Shown piece after piece: positions 60,535 through 64,000 of a DNA stretch of 64,000 bases. This DNA is from RACS-047 sp031553855 (GTDB lineage Bacteria; Bacillota; Clostridia; Christensenellales; Pumilibacteraceae): the NCBI GenBank assembly GCA_031553855.1, contig JAVBKW010000021.1, positions 53,475 to 117,474 on the forward strand, written 5' to 3'. The notes under the pieces were generated by a model. The model worked only from the letters and a program-made list of their open reading frames with translations, was not told the DNA's origin and ran no database searches. Position 1 is the stretch's first letter; every line of letters starts with the position of its first letter. A program made the translations under genes and the position numbers.

Positions 60535-61821
60535 TTAAGCGGTTTCCTTATCTGCGGAGGCTAGCGCGCGCTTTTCAATAAACGGCTGCATTTTTTCAGT
60601 TATACATTCGCGCGTGACCATAATTTTAGCTATGGTTTTATCGGTGGGAGTCCTGTACATGATATCGAGCATACATTCCTCCATTATCGACCTTAGTCCC
60701 CTTGCTCCCGTGTTCAAATCGATGGCTTTTTGGGCGATAGCCTCAATAGCTCCCTCGTCGAACTCAAGGGCCGCGCCGTCCATTTCCAAAAGCTTGATAT
60801 ATTGTTTTATTAAAGCATCCTTAGGCTTTGTGAGGATATTGATAAGCGCGGATTTATCGAGCGCGGACAAGCTGACGGACACCGGCACCCTGCCGACAAA
60901 CTCCGGAATAAGCCCGTACTTAATAAGATCTTGGGGCTGGACTTCCGCTAAAACCTCTGAATTTTCGACTTCGGTTTTAGATTGGACGTTTCCGCCAAAA
61001 CCCAGCGATGCGGTGCTTTTGCGTTTTTGGACAATTTTGTCGAGCCCGACAAACGCGCCGCCGAAAATAAAGAGGATGTTTGTAGTGTCGATAGAGAGGC
61101 ATTCCTGCTGAGGATGCTTTCTTCCGCCCTGCGGAGGCACGCTTGCAACGGTACTTTCTATTATTTTGAGAAGAGCCTGCTGAACGCCCTCTCCGGATAC
61201 GTCGCGCGTGATACTCATATTTTCGCTTTTTCTAGATATTTTATCTATTTCGTCAACATATATGATCCCGCGCTGCGCTCTTTCGATGTCGTAATCGGCA
61301 TTTTGGATAAGCTTTAAGAGAATATTTTCAACGTCCTCGCCAACGTAGCCTGCTTCAGTCAGCGTTGTTGCGTCCGCGACTGCGAAAGGAACGTTTAGGA
61401 TCTTTGAAAGTGTCTGGGCAAGAAGGGTTTTACCGCTTCCGGTAGGGCCGAACATAAGGATATTACTTTTCTTAAGTTCGATGGAATCATCGTCTTTGAG
61501 CTTTGATTTACCTTTTGTTTTCTGGGCGGAGTTATAATTGATGCGCTTATAATGATTATATACGGCAACGCTTAAAACCCTTTTGGCGTTGTCCTGGCCG
61601 ACGATATATTCGTCGAGCTTAGCCTTTATCTCTTCAGGCGCGGGCAATTTGAAATTTTTATCTGCCCCCTCTTTAGAAACGTCGTTTAGTATGACTTCAT
61701 TGCATATTTCGATGCAATTTTCACAAATAAAAACTCCCTCAGGCCCCGCAATTAGATGCCGGGTCTGGGATTGCGGCTTACCGCAGAAAGAACATTTAGC
61801 TTCTAAACTTTTTACGCTCAA
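60535..61821 (-). CDS. clpX: ATP-dependent unfoldase ClpX
   Basis: 428-residue AAA+ subunit that recognises and unfolds substrates for ClpP. The N-terminal zinc-binding domain has Cys10, Cys13, Cys33 and Cys36 (CSFCGK, ICENC). Walker A GPTGSGKTLLAQTL (about 127-134), pore-1 loop GYVGED, Walker B IIYVDEID, sensor-1 IFGGAFVG, RKH-type loop RKHPQQECLS and the ClpP-docking IGF-type region, here LGFGGNVQS, are visible. It follows clpP by 115 nt. Confidence 0.97.
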   Translation of the reverse strand: MSVKSLEAKCSFCGKPQSQTRHLIAGPEGVFICENCIEICNEVILNDVSKEGADKNFKLPAPEEIKAKLDEYIVGQDNAKRVLSVAVYNHYKRINYNSAQKTKGKSKLKDDDSIELKKSNILMFGPTGSGKTLLAQTLSKILNVPFAVADATTLTEAGYVGEDVENILLKLIQNADYDIERAQRGIIYVDEIDKISRKSENMSITRDVSGEGVQQALLKIIESTVASVPPQGGRKHPQQECLSIDTTNILFIFGGAFVGLDKIVQKRKSTASLGFGGNVQSKTEVENSEVLAEVQPQDLIKYGLIPEFVGRVPVSVSLSALDKSALINILTKPKDALIKQYIKLLEMDGAALEFDEGAIEAIAQKAIDLNTGARGLRSIMEECMLDIMYRTPTDKTIAKIMVTRECITEKMQPFIEKRALASADKETA

Positions 61822-61936
61822 AAAAACTACTCCTAAAATTCTTGTTATTTTACTGCATTATAATAATTGTTATTTTTACTGTATAAATTAATATTTTTCA
61901 GTTTGTTTTAAACTGCCACGAAACCCTTTTAAAAAC

Positions 61937-62527
61937 TTAGCGGCGGCTGTAGACCTTATCGATAAGCCCGTACTGGAGAGCTTCCTCTGCCGACATATAA
62001 AAATCGCGGTCTACGTCCTTATCGATTTTTTCTATCGGCTGGTTGCAGTTTCTGGCTAAGATAGCGTTCATCCTGCGCTTAATTTTTAAAATATGCTCGG
62101 CCTGAATAGCTATGTCGCTTGCCTGGCCTTGAGCGCCGCCTAACGGCTGATGGATCATAATTTCGCTGTTGGGGAGCGAAAATCTCTTGCCTTTTGCGCC
62201 GGAAGAGAGCAAAAACGCGCCCATAGACGCCGCCATACCTACGCATATGGTGTTTACGTCGCACTTGATATAATTCATAGTGTCGTATATACCCATTCCC
62301 GCCGTTACGCTGCCTCCGGGGCTGTTGATGTAGAGGCTGATATCCTTATCCGGATCCTTTCCCTCTAAATGGAGCAGCTGGGCGATAACGATATCGGCGG
62401 TAATGTCGTTTATCTCGCCGGTCAAAAATATGATTCTATCCTCTAAAAGGCGGGAATAAATATCGTATGACCTTTCACCCCTGTTAGTTTGCTCAATAAC
62501 CATAGGTACAAGACTTGATTTCAACAT
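61937..62527 (-). CDS. clpP: ATP-dependent Clp protease proteolytic subunit ClpP
   Basis: 196-residue serine protease forming the tetradecameric chamber used with ClpX. Catalytic Ser101 (GMAASMGAFLL), His126 (IMIHQPLGG) and Asp175 (DVDRDFYMSAEEAL) are all present. The start LVPMVIEQTNRGERSYDIYSRLL is the family N-terminus, and GGGAGG lies 13 nt before the ATG. It stands between tig (88 nt upstream) and clpX. Confidence 0.98.
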   Translation of the reverse strand: MLKSSLVPMVIEQTNRGERSYDIYSRLLEDRIIFLTGEINDITADIVIAQLLHLEGKDPDKDISLYINSPGGSVTAGMGIYDTMNYIKCDVNTICVGMAASMGAFLLSSGAKGKRFSLPNSEIMIHQPLGGAQGQASDIAIQAEHILKIKRRMNAILARNCNQPIEKIDKDVDRDFYMSAEEALQYGLIDKVYSRR

Positions 62528-62615
62528 ATTTATATTATAACCTCCCGATGTTGTGAATATTCCGTAATTTACAAATTTTTCCTGACTGACAGCTGTTGCC
62601 GCACTTAAAGCTATC

Positions 62616-63971
62616 CTACTCGGCTTTTTTCTTTACCGCAGGCTTTTTCGCGGATTTTTCCACTTTTTCAGCTTTAACTTTAAAAATATTGGCAGAGTTT
62701 AGCATATCGAACATCTTATTGACTAAAATATCGTTCTTCATACCGGCAATGCGCTGGTCGTTTAAGGTAGCTTTATAATCGTCGAATCCCTTACCGGAGT
62801 TTTCTGCGACCTTTTTAATTTGCTCGTCAAGGTCAGCCTCGCTCACTTCGAGTTTTTCATCTTTGACTATCTGCTGCATAACAAGCCTTGTCTTAACGCT
62901 CTTTTCAGCGTCGGAGCGCCTCTCTTTCTTGAAATCCTCGGCGGAGGAATTGGTGTACTTGAAGTAATCCTCAAGCTTCATGCCCTGATACATATACATA
63001 AGCCTATATTCAAAGTCCTTTAGCATATAGTCGAGCTCTTCCTCTATCATACAATCCGGAACGTCTACCGATGCGTTTGCAGCAACCGTTTCTATGATAC
63101 GGTTTTTATTTTCGTTATCAGCTTTTGATTCGTTCTGCGATTTTAGCCTTGCCTCAACGTCGGCTTTATATTCGGCAAAGGTGTCGAATTTAGAGGTGTC
63201 TTTAGCAAACGTGTCGTCTAAGGCGGGCAGCTCTTTTACGCTTATCTCGTTGACGGTGACAGTAAAAACTGCGTCCTTACCTTTTAACTCTTCAGAATGA
63301 TATTCGTCGGGGAATTTGACTTTCAAATCCTTCGTTTCGCCTATTTTCATTCCGATCATCTGCTCTTCAAAGCCGGGAATAAAGGAGTTGGAGCCGATGA
63401 CAAGCGTCTGTTTTTCCGCCGTTCCGCCGTCGAATTTAACTCCGTTTACGCTTCCGCTGTAATCAAGATTGACGGTATCTCCGTCTTTAACGTCGCGGTC
63501 TGTGACCTTAACAAGCCTTGAGGCGCGCTCTTGTGCTGATTTGATTTCGTTATCGATATCCGCTTCCGTCACAGGATAATCGGACTTTTCGATTTCAAGG
63601 CCCTTATACTGGCCTAACTTAACTTCAGGCATTGTTGTAACGGTTATAACGTATTCAAACCCTTTTCCCTCGTCAGGAAATTTTTTGATATCCACTTTAG
63701 GGCTGTCTACGGGAACAATATCCGCGTTTTCATCTAAAATTTTGCCGTAGGATTCTGATGCCGCAGCGTTGAAAGCGTCGTCAAAGAATACTCCCGCGCC
63801 GTAGTTTTTTTCAATTACTTTTTTAGGCACCTTACCTTTTCTGAACCCGGGAACGGCATATTTATGCTTAGTTTTATTGTAAGCGTTTTCAACGTTTATA
63901 TCCCATTCTTCTGCGCTCATGGTTACGGTCGCTTTGACCTCGCCCTTTAATCTTTCGATTTCGTATTTCAT
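62616..63971 (-). CDS. tig: Trigger factor (ribosome-associated chaperone/PPIase)
   Basis: 451 residues from the ATG at 63969-63971, with GGAGG 5 nt upstream; a TTG 12 nt earlier opens a longer frame but overlaps the ribosome site. N-terminal ribosome-binding domain with VPGFRKGKVPKKVIEKNYG (the GFRxGxxP signature, about 43-61), FKBP-like PPIase domain (about 150-240: VKDGDTVNLDYSGSVNG...GFEEQMIGMKIGETKDL) and the helical chaperone domain (about 250-420), ending with a lysine-rich tail KKPAVKKKAE. First gene of the tig-clpP-clpX-lon-engB series. Confidence 0.97.
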   Translation of the reverse strand: MKYEIERLKGEVKATVTMSAEEWDINVENAYNKTKHKYAVPGFRKGKVPKKVIEKNYGAGVFFDDAFNAAASESYGKILDENADIVPVDSPKVDIKKFPDEGKGFEYVITVTTMPEVKLGQYKGLEIEKSDYPVTEADIDNEIKSAQERASRLVKVTDRDVKDGDTVNLDYSGSVNGVKFDGGTAEKQTLVIGSNSFIPGFEEQMIGMKIGETKDLKVKFPDEYHSEELKGKDAVFTVTVNEISVKELPALDDTFAKDTSKFDTFAEYKADVEARLKSQNESKADNENKNRIIETVAANASVDVPDCMIEEELDYMLKDFEYRLMYMYQGMKLEDYFKYTNSSAEDFKKERRSDAEKSVKTRLVMQQIVKDEKLEVSEADLDEQIKKVAENSGKGFDDYKATLNDQRIAGMKNDILVNKMFDMLNSANIFKVKAEKVEKSAKKPAVKKKAE

Positions 63972-64000
63972 ATATTCCTCCAAAAAGTTGTACCAAACTA

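Noticed and set aside
1..64000. Defence, toxin-antitoxin or prophage genes
   Set aside because: No transposase, integrase, phage structural gene, restriction enzyme or toxin-antitoxin pair was recognised on either strand.

Overview
The window looks like the chromosome of a low-GC, spore-forming, Gram-positive bacterium of the class Clostridia. The evidence is a cell division/cell wall (dcw) cluster read on the minus strand and colinear with the sporulation gene spoIIGA, a MurE with the DNPR motif of meso-diaminopimelate-adding enzymes, FtsL/DivIB/FtsA/FtsZ, a TPP riboswitch in front of an ECF thiamine S component, AGGAGG-type ribosome binding sites and many lipobox lipoproteins. Genus or species cannot be read from the sequence.

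Layout. 1-0.65 kb: 5' part of spoIIGA. 0.8-1.1 kb: a tRNA-Gly(CCC) with its own promoter and terminator. 1.3-17.5 kb: a probable minus-strand operon for peptide scavenging (lipoprotein, OppA, OppB, OppC, OppD, OppF, a 2410-residue surface subtilase with Ig-like and BspA-type leucine-rich repeats, and a 78-residue membrane protein). 17.9-23.4 kb: two more surface lipoproteins. 23.7-25.6 kb: an alpha-L-rhamnosidase-like protein. 25.8-27.6 kb: an Lsa-like ABC-F protein and a small conserved protein on the plus strand. 27.7-32.4 kb: murA-ftsQ-ftsA-ftsZ. 32.9-38.0 kb: two unrecognised coiled-coil proteins. 38.5-41.0 kb: serC-serA. 41.0-42.8 kb: two membrane proteins. 43-44 kb: riboswitch and thiT. 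44.1-53.6 kb: mraZ-rsmH-ftsL-ftsI/spoVD-murE-mraY-murD-ftsW. 54.0-55.7 kb: ilvA-ridA. 55.8-57.2 kb: a phosphoesterase and a possible spore-coat-related protein. 57.3-64 kb: tig-clpP-clpX-lon-engB.

How the parts fit. In many Clostridia the minus-strand series mraZ...ftsW-murG-murA-divIB-ftsA-ftsZ-spoIIGA-sigE is nearly continuous. Here it keeps its order and direction but is broken twice: between ftsW and murA (about 11.6 kb) and between ftsZ and spoIIGA (about 27 kb, filled with surface and peptide-uptake genes). murF and murG are absent from their usual places. The surface locus could cleave extracellular protein with the anchored subtilase and import the peptides through Opp. IlvA and RidA form a natural pair, RidA clearing the reactive enamine made by IlvA.

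The least expected signals are outside ordinary genes. There is a MITE-like element with 12-bp terminal inverted repeats in two operon gaps (mraZ/rsmH and serC/serA). A second small repeat family lies upstream of murA and between mraY and murD. A perfect 12-bp hairpin encloses the ftsQ start codon just after a good promoter. A 10-bp-periodic TGGT array overlaps the mraZ promoter. One terminator-like hairpin carries the Shine-Dalgarno of the next gene. Several -10 boxes sit only 6-7 nt from start codons, suggesting leaderless mRNAs. No CRISPR array, prophage, transposase or recognisable defence system was seen.
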